64,000 nt of DNA from Burkholderiales bacterium (GCA_017880775.1 JADGRQ010000009.1:1-64000), one strand, 5' to 3'. Positions 34,096 through 43,237 are shown, counted from the first letter of the stretch. The notes: generated by a model not told the origin, from the letters alone. Made by a program: numbers and translations.

Positions 34096-35465
34096 GAACC
34101 GTCCGGGTCGGCGCAGGGCTGGGCTTCTACGGCGACGCGTGGCGCCCGATCCGCGCGTCGATCGAGCGCGGCGGCGTGAAGTACATCGGCTCGGACCACC
34201 TCGCCGAGCTGACGCTCGCGATCCTGCAGAAGGACCGCCAGAAGGATCCGGCCGCGGGCTACGCGCGCGATGCAGTGCCGATGCTGGCCGACCTGTGGCC
34301 GCTCGCGGCGAAGCACGGGGTGAAGTTCGTACTCTCGGCCGGCGGACTCAACCCGGAAGGCGCGCGCCAGGCGGTCGCGAAAGTGTTCCACGCCAAGGGC
34401 TGGAAGGCGCGCATTGCCACGGTGATGGGCGATTCGATCACCAGCCGCATCGACGAGCTGCGCTCAGGCGGCGAAACGCTCGCGCACCTCGATACCGGCG
34501 CGGACATTTCGTCCGTCCGCGATCGTCTGCTGTTCGCCAACGCCTACCTCGGCGCGCAACCCATCGCCGAGGCGCTCGCGCGCGGCGCCGACATCGTGCT
34601 GACGGGCCGCGTGGCGGACGCAGCGCTGTTTCTCGGGCCGCTGGTGCACGAGCTGGGCTGGCGCTGGGACGACTGGGACCGCCTCGCCGCGGGACTCACC
34701 GTCGGCCACCTGCTGGAATGCTCGGGCCAGGCGAGCGGCGGCAATTTCGGCTCGGCCGGAGAGTGGGCGAACATCCCCGATTTTCTGCACCTGGGTTACG
34801 CCGTCGCGGAAGTGGCCGAAGACGGCACCGCAACCATCACCAAGGCACCGGGCACCGGCGGACGCGTGTCCTTCGACACGGTACGCCAGCAGCTGCTCTA
34901 CGAAGTACACAACCCGCACGCGTACTTTTCTCCCGACGTTGTACTCGACATGGGCGCGCTGCGCATGGACGACCTGGGCGACGATCGCGTGCGCATCAGC
35001 GGCGCGGGCGGAGTGCGGCGGCCCGACAAACTCAAGATCGTCGCCGGTTATGCAGACGGCTGGATGGGTTCGGGGATGATCGGATTTTCCTGGCCGGACG
35101 CATATCAGAAGTGCGAGAAAAGCGCCGAGATCATCAAAGGCCTGCTCGCCGAACGCGGCGCAAAGGTCGAGGAAATCGGCGTCGAATACGTCGGCTACAA
35201 CTCCCTGCTCGGCGCGAACGCCGACCCGACCTACCGCGACCAGTTGAACGAATGCTTCCTGCGCATGACCATTCGCACGCAGGACCGGCGCGTGGCGGAT
35301 GAGTTCGGACGCCTGTTTCCGTGGCTCGCGCTTTCAGGGCCGCCCTACGCTGGAGGATTTCACGGCATTCAGCGCGCGAAGGAACTGCTCGGCCTGTGGC
35401 CGACGCTCGCGCGGCGCGAGCTGATCGAGTCGCGCGTCGCGGTGAGCGTGGAGGACGTGGCATGA
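34092..35465 (+). CDS. AtuA-family protein (DUF1446), main domain
   Basis: A 457-residue protein of the acyclic terpene utilisation AtuA family. In Pseudomonas the gene lies in the citronellol/geraniol catabolic cluster, but its biochemical role is unknown. Conserved segments include VRVGAGLGFYGD, the region DIVLTGRVADAALFLGPLVHE, and ECSGQASGGNFGSAG. The usual C-terminal domain is not attached but encoded by the next gene, overlapping by four bases (ATGA). It precedes a fumarylacetoacetase. A role in acyl-CoA or hydroxy-acid catabolism is inference from context. Confidence 0.85.
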   Translation: MRTVRVGAGLGFYGDAWRPIRASIERGGVKYIGSDHLAELTLAILQKDRQKDPAAGYARDAVPMLADLWPLAAKHGVKFVLSAGGLNPEGARQAVAKVFHAKGWKARIATVMGDSITSRIDELRSGGETLAHLDTGADISSVRDRLLFANAYLGAQPIAEALARGADIVLTGRVADAALFLGPLVHELGWRWDDWDRLAAGLTVGHLLECSGQASGGNFGSAGEWANIPDFLHLGYAVAEVAEDGTATITKAPGTGGRVSFDTVRQQLLYEVHNPHAYFSPDVVLDMGALRMDDLGDDRVRISGAGGVRRPDKLKIVAGYADGWMGSGMIGFSWPDAYQKCEKSAEIIKGLLAERGAKVEEIGVEYVGYNSLLGANADPTYRDQLNECFLRMTIRTQDRRVADEFGRLFPWLALSGPPYAGGFHGIQRAKELLGLWPTLARRELIESRVAVSVEDVA

Positions 35466-35800
35466 AAGTGCCGCTGTGGAGGATCGCACACGCGCGGAGC
35501 GGCGACAAAGCCGATCGCGCGGACATCGGGCTGTTCGCCTACGACGCGCCGACCTACGCGGTGCTGAAGCGCGAGATCACCGCGGCGCGGATCGCGCAGC
35601 ATTTTGAATCGATCTGCAACGGGCCGGTCGAGATCTGGCCGCTCGACAACCTGCTCGCGCTCAAGATCGTGCTCAACGCCGCGCTGCAGGGCGGCGCCGC
35701 GCGCAGCCTGCGCACCGACAACCTCGGCAAGACCATCGCCGCGGCACTTCTCAGGATGGTAATCGAGGCACCGGAGAACCTTCCGCGCCTGGCTCCCTGA
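35462..35800 (+). CDS. AtuA-like C-terminal domain protein, separate chain
   Basis: A 112-residue protein matching the small ferredoxin-fold domain usually fused to the C-terminus of AtuA-family proteins: IAHARSGDKADRADIGLFAY at the start and LGKTIAAALLRMVIEAP at the end. The start at 35462 overlaps the main-domain stop (ATGA), so the two chains are made together and probably form a complex. Function is unknown. Confidence 0.8.
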   Translation: MKVPLWRIAHARSGDKADRADIGLFAYDAPTYAVLKREITAARIAQHFESICNGPVEIWPLDNLLALKIVLNAALQGGAARSLRTDNLGKTIAAALLRMVIEAPENLPRLAP

Positions 35801-35806
35801 TGCTGC

Positions 35807-35812
35807 GATAAT
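35807..35812 (+). promoter_or_regulatory. -10-like hexamer directly before the fumarylacetoacetase gene
   Basis: GATAAT ends nine bases before the ATG at 35822. There is no clear -35 and no Shine-Dalgarno, so a leaderless or near-leaderless transcript is possible. Confidence 0.3.
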
Positions 35813-35821
35813 CGATGACCT

Positions 35822-36817
35822 ATGAAACTCGCCACCCTGAAGGACGGGACGCGCGACGGCACGCTGCTGGTGGTCTCGCGCAACCTGAAGCACGCCGCGA
35901 AGGCCGACCACCTCGCCCCGACGCTGCAATCGGCGCTCGATGACTGGGACTACGCAGCGCCGCTGCTCGAGCAATTGTACAACGAGATCAACGACGGGGG
36001 CGCCCCGTCGGCAAGCTCGCGCGCATTCTCACTCGACGCCAAGCAGCTGATGGCGCCGCTGGCGCGCGCCTATCAGTGGCTCGACGCGAGCGCCTACCTC
36101 AACCACGTCGAGCTGGTGCGCAAGTCGCGCGGAGCGGAGATGCCGCCGGAATTCAAGCGCGATCCGCTGATGTACCAGGGGGCCTCGGACGCCTTCATCG
36201 GCGCCTGCGACGACATCGTGTGCGGATCCGAAGACTGGGGCATCGATCTCGAAGCCGAATTGGTGGTGATACTGGGCGACGTACCGATGGGCACCGACGC
36301 GGACAAGGCCAGCCAGCATATCCGGCTGCTCGCGCTGGTGAACGATGTATCGCTGCGCAACCTGATTCCAGCGGAACTCGCCAAGGGCTTCGGCTTCCTG
36401 AACGGCAAGCCCTGGACCGCGTTCTCGCCGGTGGCCGTGACGCCCGACGAGTTGGGCGAAGCCTGGGACGGAAAACGCGCGCACCTGCCGCTGGTCAGCC
36501 ATGTGAACGGCGAGCTGCTCGGCAAACCGAACTGCGGCGCCGACATGGTCTTCCACTACCCGCGCCTGATCGCGCACGCGGCAAAAACCCGCGCGCTCAC
36601 TGCCGGCACCGTGCTCGGCGCGGGCACCGTCTCCAATCGCGACCGCTCCACCGGCTGCGGCTGCCTGGCGGAAAAGCGCGCGATCGAGACCATCGAGCAC
36701 GACAAGCCGGACACGCCGTTCCTCAAGTTCGGCGACCGCGTACGGATCGAGATGCTCGACGCGGAAGGACGGTCGATCTTCGGCGCGATCGACCAGCGGG
36801 TGGTACAGCTTAGCTAG
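35822..36817 (+). CDS. Fumarylacetoacetate hydrolase family protein, probably fumarylacetoacetase
   Basis: Metal-dependent hydrolase of 331 residues. Acidic metal-binding positions are in DDIVCGSEDWGIDLEAELVV, with the helical lid and MGTDADKASQHI following; VLGAGTVSNRDRSTGCGCLA is typical of the bacterial fumarylacetoacetase branch. It would cleave fumarylacetoacetate to fumarate and acetoacetate, the last step of homogentisate degradation, matching hmgA about 18 kb upstream. It follows the split AtuA pair by 21 bases. Its stop interlocks in CTAG with that of the convergent phaZ. Another FAA-family acylpyruvase remains possible. Confidence 0.87.
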   Translation: MKLATLKDGTRDGTLLVVSRNLKHAAKADHLAPTLQSALDDWDYAAPLLEQLYNEINDGGAPSASSRAFSLDAKQLMAPLARAYQWLDASAYLNHVELVRKSRGAEMPPEFKRDPLMYQGASDAFIGACDDIVCGSEDWGIDLEAELVVILGDVPMGTDADKASQHIRLLALVNDVSLRNLIPAELAKGFGFLNGKPWTAFSPVAVTPDELGEAWDGKRAHLPLVSHVNGELLGKPNCGADMVFHYPRLIAHAAKTRALTAGTVLGAGTVSNRDRSTGCGCLAEKRAIETIEHDKPDTPFLKFGDRVRIEMLDAEGRSIFGAIDQRVVQLS

Positions 36818-38037
36818 GCGTGCACGCGCACGAAGTTGCGAAAGCGCGGGTAGATCACCTCGCGCCAGCGCCTGCCGGCGAAGATGCCGTAGTGACCGGC
36901 CTTCGGCACCAGGAAATGCTCGCGACGCTCGCGCGGGATGTTCAGGCACAGCAGGTGGGCGGCCTCGGTCTGGCCGTTGCCCGAGATGTCGTCGAGTTCG
37001 CCTTCGATGGTGAGCAGCGCCGTGTCGCGGATCGCCTGCGGCCGCACCAGTTCTTCGCGCACGAACATGCGGCCCTTGGGCAGCGCGAAATCCTGGAACA
37101 CGGCGCGGATGGTGTCCAGATAGTACTCCGCGGGCATGTCGAGCACCGCGTTGTACTCGTCGTAGAAATCGCGGTGCTTGTCCGCCGATTCGTCGTCGCC
37201 GCGCAGCAGATGGTTGAAATAATCCCCGTGCGCGTCGAAATGCCGGTCCGGGTTCATCGCCACGAAACCCAGGTGCTGCAGAAAGCCCGGGTACACCCGC
37301 CGCGTCCCGCCCGGGTACTTCGAGGGCACGCGGTGGATCAGGTGCTGCTCGAACCACGAGTACGGGCGCTTCGTGGCGAGGTTATTGACCGAAGTCGGGC
37401 TCTTGCGCGCGTCGATAGGCCCGCCCATCATGACCATGGTCTTCGGCGGATTCGCCTCGCGCGCCGCCGCCATCAGCGAGACCGCCGCCAGGACAGGCAC
37501 CGTCGGCTGGCACACCGAGACGACGTTGAGATCCGGTGACAGCAGGCGGATGAACTCGCGGATGTAATCGACATAGTCCGCAAGGTGGAACGGCCCTTCG
37601 TAGACCGGCACCATGCGCGCATCGACCCAATCGGTCACCCAGACGTCGTGCTCGGGCAGCAGCGTGCGCACTGTGTCGCGCAGCAGGGTCGCGTGGTGCC
37701 CCGAAAGCGGCGCGACCAGCAGAATTTTCGGATCGTTGCGCGGCTGGGCAAGCTTGCGCTCGAAATGCACCAGGCGGCAGAACGGTTTTACGTGCGCATC
37801 GACCAGGCGGACGGCGACCTTCTCGCCGGCGATCGTCGTTTCAGCTATGCCCCAGGCGGGCTTCTCGTAGCGCCGCGTGACGCGCAGGAACAGGTCGCTG
37901 CCGGCGCTGATGCGCCGCGCCAGCGGCCCGTAGGAAAACGGGCTGAAGGGGTGGCCGAACCAGCCGCGCGAGAGTTCCGCGGCGTAGCGCATCGGCGCAA
38001 GCGCAGTGTGCTGTGCTTCGAAAAGGTCGTAGAGCAA
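36814..38037 (-). CDS. phaZ: Intracellular polyhydroxybutyrate depolymerase
   Basis: Cytoplasmic enzyme of 407 residues that mobilises PHB granules. The nucleophile is Cys176 in VVSVCQPTVPVL, as in Ralstonia PhaZ1, which uses a cysteine in place of the lipase-box serine; the His lies near the C-terminus in KAGHYGIFAG. I place the start at TTG 38037 because MLYDLFEAQHTALAP begins the family's conserved N-terminus. The extended -10 TGATATAAC also lies between this codon and a TTG at 38109 that would give 24 extra residues. An acyl-CoA-rich neighbourhood fits a role in carbon storage turnover. Confidence 0.9.
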   Translation of the reverse strand: MLYDLFEAQHTALAPMRYAAELSRGWFGHPFSPFSYGPLARRISAGSDLFLRVTRRYEKPAWGIAETTIAGEKVAVRLVDAHVKPFCRLVHFERKLAQPRNDPKILLVAPLSGHHATLLRDTVRTLLPEHDVWVTDWVDARMVPVYEGPFHLADYVDYIREFIRLLSPDLNVVSVCQPTVPVLAAVSLMAAAREANPPKTMVMMGGPIDARKSPTSVNNLATKRPYSWFEQHLIHRVPSKYPGGTRRVYPGFLQHLGFVAMNPDRHFDAHGDYFNHLLRGDDESADKHRDFYDEYNAVLDMPAEYYLDTIRAVFQDFALPKGRMFVREELVRPQAIRDTALLTIEGELDDISGNGQTEAAHLLCLNIPRERREHFLVPKAGHYGIFAGRRWREVIYPRFRNFVRVHA

Positions 38038-38065
38038 CCTGTTCCCCGCGGTATGTAACGATTTG

Positions 38066-38074
38066 GTTATATCA
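38066..38074 (-). promoter_or_regulatory. Extended -10 promoter element of phaZ
   Basis: TGATATAAC on the minus strand, with TTGTGC 19 bases further up, predicts a transcription start near 38059. That is about 20 bases before the TTG at 38037 and downstream of the alternative start at 38109. Confidence 0.5.
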
Positions 38075-38142
38075 GAAATTTTTCCGCGCCGCACAAACGG
38101 CTTTGTCAACTTGTGTGCCCGTCGCCCATATCCTCGTCAGGT

Positions 38143-40563
38143 ATGCTCGGTTCCATGCGCTGGGTGCTGCGCCTGCTCGCCGTCCTGCTGGTCCTGATCG
38201 TGCTCGGGGCGGGCGGCCTGTATATCTACTTGCGGCAATCGCTGCCGAAAATTGAGGGCGAGGTTCGCCTGGCGGGCCTTTCAGCCCCGGTCGACGTGCT
38301 GCGTGACTCCTACGGCATCCCGCACATCTACGCGGCGAGCCTGGAGGATGCAAACTTCGCGCTCGGCTACGTGCATGCGCAGGACCGGATGTGGCAGATG
38401 GAGGTGAACCGGCGCATCGCCTCGGGGAGGCTCGCCGAGGTGCTCGGTGCGCCGGCGCTCGAAACCGATCGCTTTCTGCGCACGCTCGGGGTGCATCGTG
38501 TCTCACAGTCCGCCTATCAGCGCGTCGACGCGCAAACCCGGCGCGTGCTCGATGCGTATGCCGCGGGCGTCAACGCCTTTCTCGCATCCGATCCGGTGCT
38601 GCCGCCCGAGTTCATCATCCTGCGCCACCGGCCCGAGCCGTGGAGTGCAGTCGATTCGATCGCGTGGCTGAAAATGATGTCCTGGGACCTCTCCGGCAAC
38701 TGGCGCAACGAGTTGCTGCGACTGCGCCTTGCGAAACGCATGCCGGTCGCGCGGCTGCAGGAATTCCTGCCACCCTACCCGGGCGACGCGCCGGTGCCGC
38801 TGCCGGACCTCCGAACGCTCTACGGCAACCTGGAAAAGGAGGCCGTGCAGCTCGCCGAAGACCTATCGGAGCATGTCGCCGCGCTCGCGCTGCCCTCCGG
38901 CGAGGGCCTCGGCTCGAACAACTGGGTGGTCGCCGGCAGCCGCACCGAGAGCGGCAAGCCGCTGCTCGCCAACGACCCGCATCTGCGGCTCACCGCGCCG
39001 GCCGTGTGGTATTTCGCGCACCTCGATGCGCCGGGCGCGGGGATGATCGGCGCGACGTTGCCCGGAGTGCCGATGGTGGTGCTGGGCAGAAACGGGCGCA
39101 TCGCCTGGGGAATGACCAACACCGGTCCGGACGTGCAGGACCTCTACCTCGAGAGGCTCGACAGCGCCGGCAACTATGCGACGCCCGATGGCACGCAGCC
39201 GTTCGCGACGCGCGAAGAGCACATCAAGGTCAAGGGCGGCGAAGACGTGCCCATCGTCGTGCGCAGTTCGCGCCACGGCCCGATCATCTCCGACGTGCTG
39301 CAGCCCGCGCGCGAAGCGACGCCGCGCGGCTACGCGCTCGCGTTTGCCTGGACCACGCTCGCGGAGGACGATCTCTCGATCCAGGCGGTGGCGCGCCTGC
39401 CGCTCGCACGCAGCTGGGAGGAGTTCGTCGCGGCACTGCGCGATTTCGCTTCGCCGCAGCAGAACATGGTGTACGCCGACATCGACGGCAACATCGGCTA
39501 CATCGCGCCGGGACGCGTGCCGGTGAGAAAGCCCGAGAACGACCTGCATGGCCTGGCACCGGCACCCGGATGGGATGCGCGTTACGACTGGACGGGCTAC
39601 GTGCCCTTTGAAGAGCTGCCGCGCGCGTATAACCCCGCCAGCGGACGGCTGTGGACCGCCAACGAGAAGATCGTGCCGGAGGGTTACGCGCACTACATCA
39701 CCAGTGAATGGCAGGAGCCGTATCGTTCGAAGCGCATCGGGGAAATGATCGAGGCCACGGCAAAGCACAACCAGGGCAGCTTCGCGCGCATGCACGCCGA
39801 CGTGGTTTCGCTCGCCGCGCGCGAGTTGCTGCCGCGGCTGCGCGAAACGCGGCCGAGGAGCGAGGAGGCGCGCCACGTGCTGCACCTGTTCGAGAGCTGG
39901 CAGGGCGAAATGCTGGCGGGCCGCACCGAGCCGCTCGTGCTGTGGGCGTGGTGGCGCGAGCTGACGCGCGCAATTTACGCTGACGAAATGGGCGACGCCT
40001 TCGCCGGCAACTGGATGGCGCGCGCTCCTTTCCTCATCAACGTGCTCAACGACAAGGACGGCCAGTCGCGCTGGTGCGACAACGTGAACACCGCCCCGGT
40101 GGAGGGCTGCGCGGAGCTGCTCGCGGAATCGCTCGAAGCGGCGCTCGCCGAGCTGCGCAGGCGCTACGGGACGGACATGTCCGCATGGCGATGGGGGCCG
40201 GCGCACGCGGCGCGCCACGAGCATCGCCCGTTCGGCCGGCAGAAGTTGCTCGCGAAATGGTTCGACATCGTGGTGCCGACACCGGGCGACAACTATACGG
40301 TCAACGTCGGACGCATGAATTTCGGCGACGACGAACCGTTCGAAAATCACCACGCGGCATCGCTGCGCGCGATCTACGACTTGGCCGACCCGGAGAAATC
40401 GCTGTTCATCCACTCGGGCGGCCAGTCGGGCAACCGCATGTCGCCGCATTACGAGTCCTTCGCCGCGGCCTGGGCGCGCGGAGAGTACGTCCCGATGAGC
40501 ACCGACCGCGGCCGCATCGAGCGCGCCGCCGCCGGGCGGTTGACACTCATCCCCGCGAAGTAA
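38143..40563 (+). CDS. Penicillin acylase family (Ntn-hydrolase) amidase, membrane-anchored
   Basis: An 806-residue pro-enzyme. Residues 5-30 form a signal anchor, so the protein is exported to or anchored at the periplasmic face. The family is made as a precursor that cleaves itself before a serine; here the nucleophile is probably Ser258 in GLGSNNWVVAGSRT, splitting alpha and beta chains. AGFNDPHL-like HLR motif (NDPHLRLTAPAVWY) and NTGPDVQDLYLERL are typical. Substrates in the family range from beta-lactams to N-acyl homoserine lactones, so quorum quenching is possible but unproven. Start chosen at ATG 38143; 38155 or GTG 38113 are alternatives. The 3' end overlaps the convergent EamA gene by 17 bases. 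Confidence 0.88.
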   Translation: MLGSMRWVLRLLAVLLVLIVLGAGGLYIYLRQSLPKIEGEVRLAGLSAPVDVLRDSYGIPHIYAASLEDANFALGYVHAQDRMWQMEVNRRIASGRLAEVLGAPALETDRFLRTLGVHRVSQSAYQRVDAQTRRVLDAYAAGVNAFLASDPVLPPEFIILRHRPEPWSAVDSIAWLKMMSWDLSGNWRNELLRLRLAKRMPVARLQEFLPPYPGDAPVPLPDLRTLYGNLEKEAVQLAEDLSEHVAALALPSGEGLGSNNWVVAGSRTESGKPLLANDPHLRLTAPAVWYFAHLDAPGAGMIGATLPGVPMVVLGRNGRIAWGMTNTGPDVQDLYLERLDSAGNYATPDGTQPFATREEHIKVKGGEDVPIVVRSSRHGPIISDVLQPAREATPRGYALAFAWTTLAEDDLSIQAVARLPLARSWEEFVAALRDFASPQQNMVYADIDGNIGYIAPGRVPVRKPENDLHGLAPAPGWDARYDWTGYVPFEELPRAYNPASGRLWTANEKIVPEGYAHYITSEWQEPYRSKRIGEMIEATAKHNQGSFARMHADVVSLAARELLPRLRETRPRSEEARHVLHLFESWQGEMLAGRTEPLVLWAWWRELTRAIYADEMGDAFAGNWMARAPFLINVLNDKDGQSRWCDNVNTAPVEGCAELLAESLEAALAELRRRYGTDMSAWRWGPAHAARHEHRPFGRQKLLAKWFDIVVPTPGDNYTVNVGRMNFGDDEPFENHHAASLRAIYDLADPEKSLFIHSGGQSGNRMSPHYESFAAAWARGEYVPMSTDRGRIERAAAGRLTLIPAK

Positions 40564-41467
40564 TCCGGCGCAGGTAGAGGTTGTTGGCGACCAGCGCGCC
40601 GATCACCAGCGCGGCTCCCGCAATCTCGATCGCCGCAAAGCTGCGCCCCAGCGCCGCCTCGATCGCGAACACGCACACCGGGATCAGGTTCAGCGACAGC
40701 ATCGCGTTGAGCGGCCCGAGATACTTGTTGGCGAAGTTGAATCCCAGAATCCCAAGCACCACGGTACAGGTCGAGAAATAGACGATCTGCCAGGCGATCG
40801 AGGTGACCGCCGCTGCGCTCGGCAGCGTCGCGATACCCGCCGCGATTGCGACGCCGTTGGCGATGACCAGGCCGATTGCGCCGGGAATGCAGGTCAGCAC
40901 CGTGAGCCGCAGCGGCGACCAGCCCGGGAAGCGCGCGGCAGAGAGCGTGTAGATCACCCAGCTGACCGCGCCGAGAAACACCAGTACATCGCCGAACAGT
41001 GCGCCGCCCAAGAAGGCACGCGCGGGATCGCCCTTGGTCACCACCAGGATCACCCCGGCGAGCACCGCGACGACGCAGCCGATCACGAACGGCGCCGGCC
41101 GCTGGCCGCGCTTCAGCCACACCGTGAGCGCGATCAGCGGCGTCTGCATCGCCATGATGATGGCGGCGTGCTCCGGCCGCGTATAGGAGAGCCCACTCCA
41201 AACCAGCAGGTTGAAGCCGGCGATGCCGATCAAGCCGAAGATCGTCGCCTGAACGAACCGGCCTTCGAAGCGCAGCGCCTGCCGGCCTTCGATCGCCCAC
41301 AGCAGCGCGACCAGCAGCATCGAACCGAAGATGTAGCGCAGCGTCGCGAGGCCGAACGCATCCACGACCGACAGCGCGCGCTTTCCGATCGAGAACATCG
41401 GCGCCCAGCACAGGATGGACAGGAAGATCCAGCCGAGGCCGCGCAGCAGGTGGGGCGGGGAACTCAC
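40547..41467 (-). CDS. EamA/DMT family transporter
   Basis: Inner-membrane exporter-type protein of 306 residues with ten hydrophobic helices in two EamA repeats (about residues 10-140 and 155-295). Recognisable parts are RYIFGSMLLVALLWAIEG and, in the second repeat, VVLGILGFNFANKYLG. The substrate cannot be predicted. Its last codons overlap the end of the convergent penicillin-acylase gene by 17 bases. Confidence 0.88.
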   Translation of the reverse strand: MSSPPHLLRGLGWIFLSILCWAPMFSIGKRALSVVDAFGLATLRYIFGSMLLVALLWAIEGRQALRFEGRFVQATIFGLIGIAGFNLLVWSGLSYTRPEHAAIIMAMQTPLIALTVWLKRGQRPAPFVIGCVVAVLAGVILVVTKGDPARAFLGGALFGDVLVFLGAVSWVIYTLSAARFPGWSPLRLTVLTCIPGAIGLVIANGVAIAAGIATLPSAAAVTSIAWQIVYFSTCTVVLGILGFNFANKYLGPLNAMLSLNLIPVCVFAIEAALGRSFAAIEIAGAALVIGALVANNLYLRRITSRG

Positions 41468-41537
41468 GGGCGCAGAGCTTACGCGGCTTCGCGCTTGGCG
41501 TGATGGAGTTCGGTGAAACTACATCCGACATCCTGGA

Positions 41538-41555
41538 CTCCCGCTTCCGCGGGAG
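41538..41555. repeat. Short inverted repeat, possible dispersed repeat copy
   Basis: CTCCCGC-TTCC-GCGGGAG, preceded by CCTGGA and followed by CGACAAGAGG. It resembles the core of short dispersed repeats common in proteobacterial intergenic DNA (the TTCCCGC-x4-GCGGGAA type). It lies between fadD and the EamA gene, both on the minus strand, and might also act as a hairpin in the transcript. No second copy was noticed in this window. Confidence 0.45.
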
Positions 41556-41569
41556 CGACAAGAGGGTTA

Positions 41570-43237
41570 TTACGCAGCCTTTTCCCCGTCCCTCAATGCC
41601 CGCCGTAAGATCTTCCCGACGTTGGTCTTGGGCAGGTCTGCGCGAAACTCGACGTGCTTCGGCTGCTTGTACCCGGTCAATTGCTCCTTGCAGTGCGCGA
41701 GCACCTGAGCTTCGGTCAGCGACGGATCCTTCTTGACGATGAACACCTTCGGCACCTCGCCCGAGCGCTCGTCCGGCACGCCGATGGCCGCGACTTCGAG
41801 TACCCCCGGCATCATCGCCACCACCTGCTCGATCTCGTTCGGGTACACGTTGAAGCCCGACACCAGGATCATGTCCTTCTTGCGGTCCACGATGCGCACG
41901 AAGCCCTTCTCGTCCATCACGCCCACGTCGCCGGTGTAGAGATAGCCGTCAGGCCCGAGCACCTGGGCCGTTTCCTCGGGCCTTTGCCAATAGCCCTTCA
42001 TCACCTGCGGACCCGCAATGCAGATCTCGCCCGATTCGCCCTGCTTCACATCCTTCTTGTCGTCGTCGCGGATCGCGATCACGGTCGATGGCATCGGCAG
42101 GCCGATCGAACCGTTGTAGGCCTCGAGCGTCAGCGGGTTCATGGTCGCGCAGGGGCTGGTCTCGGTGAGGCCGTAGCCCTCGAGCAGCGTCTTGCCGGTG
42201 ATTTCCTTCCATTTATCGGCCACCGCCTTCTGCACCGCCATGCCGCCGCCGACGCAGATCCTAAGATGCGAAAAATCGAGCCTGCGGAACTCCTCGTTGT
42301 TGAGGAAGGCGTTGAACAGCGTATTCACGCCGGTGATCATGTTGTACTGGTGCTTGCCGAGCTCCTTGACGAACGCCGGGATGTCGCGCGGGTTGGTGAT
42401 CAGCACGTTCAGACCGCCGATCTTCATCATGTTGAGGCAGTTCACCGTCAGCGAGAAGATGTGATACAACGGCAGCGCGGTGATGATCACCGCGCGCTCG
42501 TTGCCGAGCCCCGGCGCCAGCCAGGCTGCGGCCTGCTCGATGTTGGCGAGGATGTTGCGGTGGAGCAGCATCGCGCCCTTGGAAACGCCGGTGGTGCCTC
42601 CGGTGTACTGCAGGAAGGCGATGTCCTCGTGCCCGACGTCGACCGGCTTCAGTTGCAAGCCCGCGGCCTCCGACAGCATGTCGTTGAAGCGGATCGCGCC
42701 GGGCAGTTCAAATGCCGGCACCATCTTCTTCACGTTGCGCAGCACGAAATTCACGACCATGCCCTTCACGCCCAGCATGTCGCCGAGCGACGCGACGATC
42801 ACGTGCTTCACCGGCGCGCTCGGCAGCACCTCCTCGAGCGTCGTGGCGAAGTTCTCCAGGATCACGATCACTTCCGCGCCTGAGTCCTTCAACTGGTGCT
42901 CGAGCTCGCGCGGGGTGTAGAGCGGATTGACGTTCACCACGATTCCGCCCGCACGCAGCGTGCCGTACAGCGCCACCGGGTACTGCAGGCAGTTGGGCAT
43001 CATCAGCGCCACTCGAGCGCCCTTGCCGTAGCCCTTCGATTGCAGCCAGGCGCCGAACGCGCGCGACAGGCGGTCGAGTTCGCCAAAGCTGATCGTCCTT
43101 CCCATGCAATGGAAGGCCGGCCGGTCGCTGAACTCGACCACCTTCGTGTCGACCAGATCGCCGACGGACTTGTACTGCTTGTAGTCGATTTCGACGGCAA
43201 CGCCGGGCGGATAGCTTTTCAACCAGATTTTTTCCAT
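41570..43237 (-). CDS. fadD: Long-chain fatty acid--CoA ligase
   Basis: ATP-dependent ligase of 555 residues that activates fatty acids, peripheral to the inner membrane. The AMP-binding loop is YTGGTTGVSKGAMLLH; later motifs are EGYGLTETSPCATMNP, GYLYTGDVGVMDEKGF and the FACS segment DMILVSGFNVYPNEIE; the C-terminal catalytic Lys is in LPKTNVGKILRR. The start at 43237 has a G-rich Shine-Dalgarno. Downstream of the enoyl-CoA hydratase on the same strand (38-base gap), so probably one operon. It is distinct in type from the ligase inside the Liv operon. Confidence 0.93.
   Translation of the reverse strand: MEKIWLKSYPPGVAVEIDYKQYKSVGDLVDTKVVEFSDRPAFHCMGRTISFGELDRLSRAFGAWLQSKGYGKGARVALMMPNCLQYPVALYGTLRAGGIVVNVNPLYTPRELEHQLKDSGAEVIVILENFATTLEEVLPSAPVKHVIVASLGDMLGVKGMVVNFVLRNVKKMVPAFELPGAIRFNDMLSEAAGLQLKPVDVGHEDIAFLQYTGGTTGVSKGAMLLHRNILANIEQAAAWLAPGLGNERAVIITALPLYHIFSLTVNCLNMMKIGGLNVLITNPRDIPAFVKELGKHQYNMITGVNTLFNAFLNNEEFRRLDFSHLRICVGGGMAVQKAVADKWKEITGKTLLEGYGLTETSPCATMNPLTLEAYNGSIGLPMPSTVIAIRDDDKKDVKQGESGEICIAGPQVMKGYWQRPEETAQVLGPDGYLYTGDVGVMDEKGFVRIVDRKKDMILVSGFNVYPNEIEQVVAMMPGVLEVAAIGVPDERSGEVPKVFIVKKDPSLTEAQVLAHCKEQLTGYKQPKHVEFRADLPKTNVGKILRRALRDGEKAA

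Noticed and set aside
38104-38109. TTGACA on the minus strand as the -35 box of phaZ
   Set aside because: It is 32 bases from the TATAAC hexamer, too far; the extended -10 with TTGTGC at 19 bases fits better.
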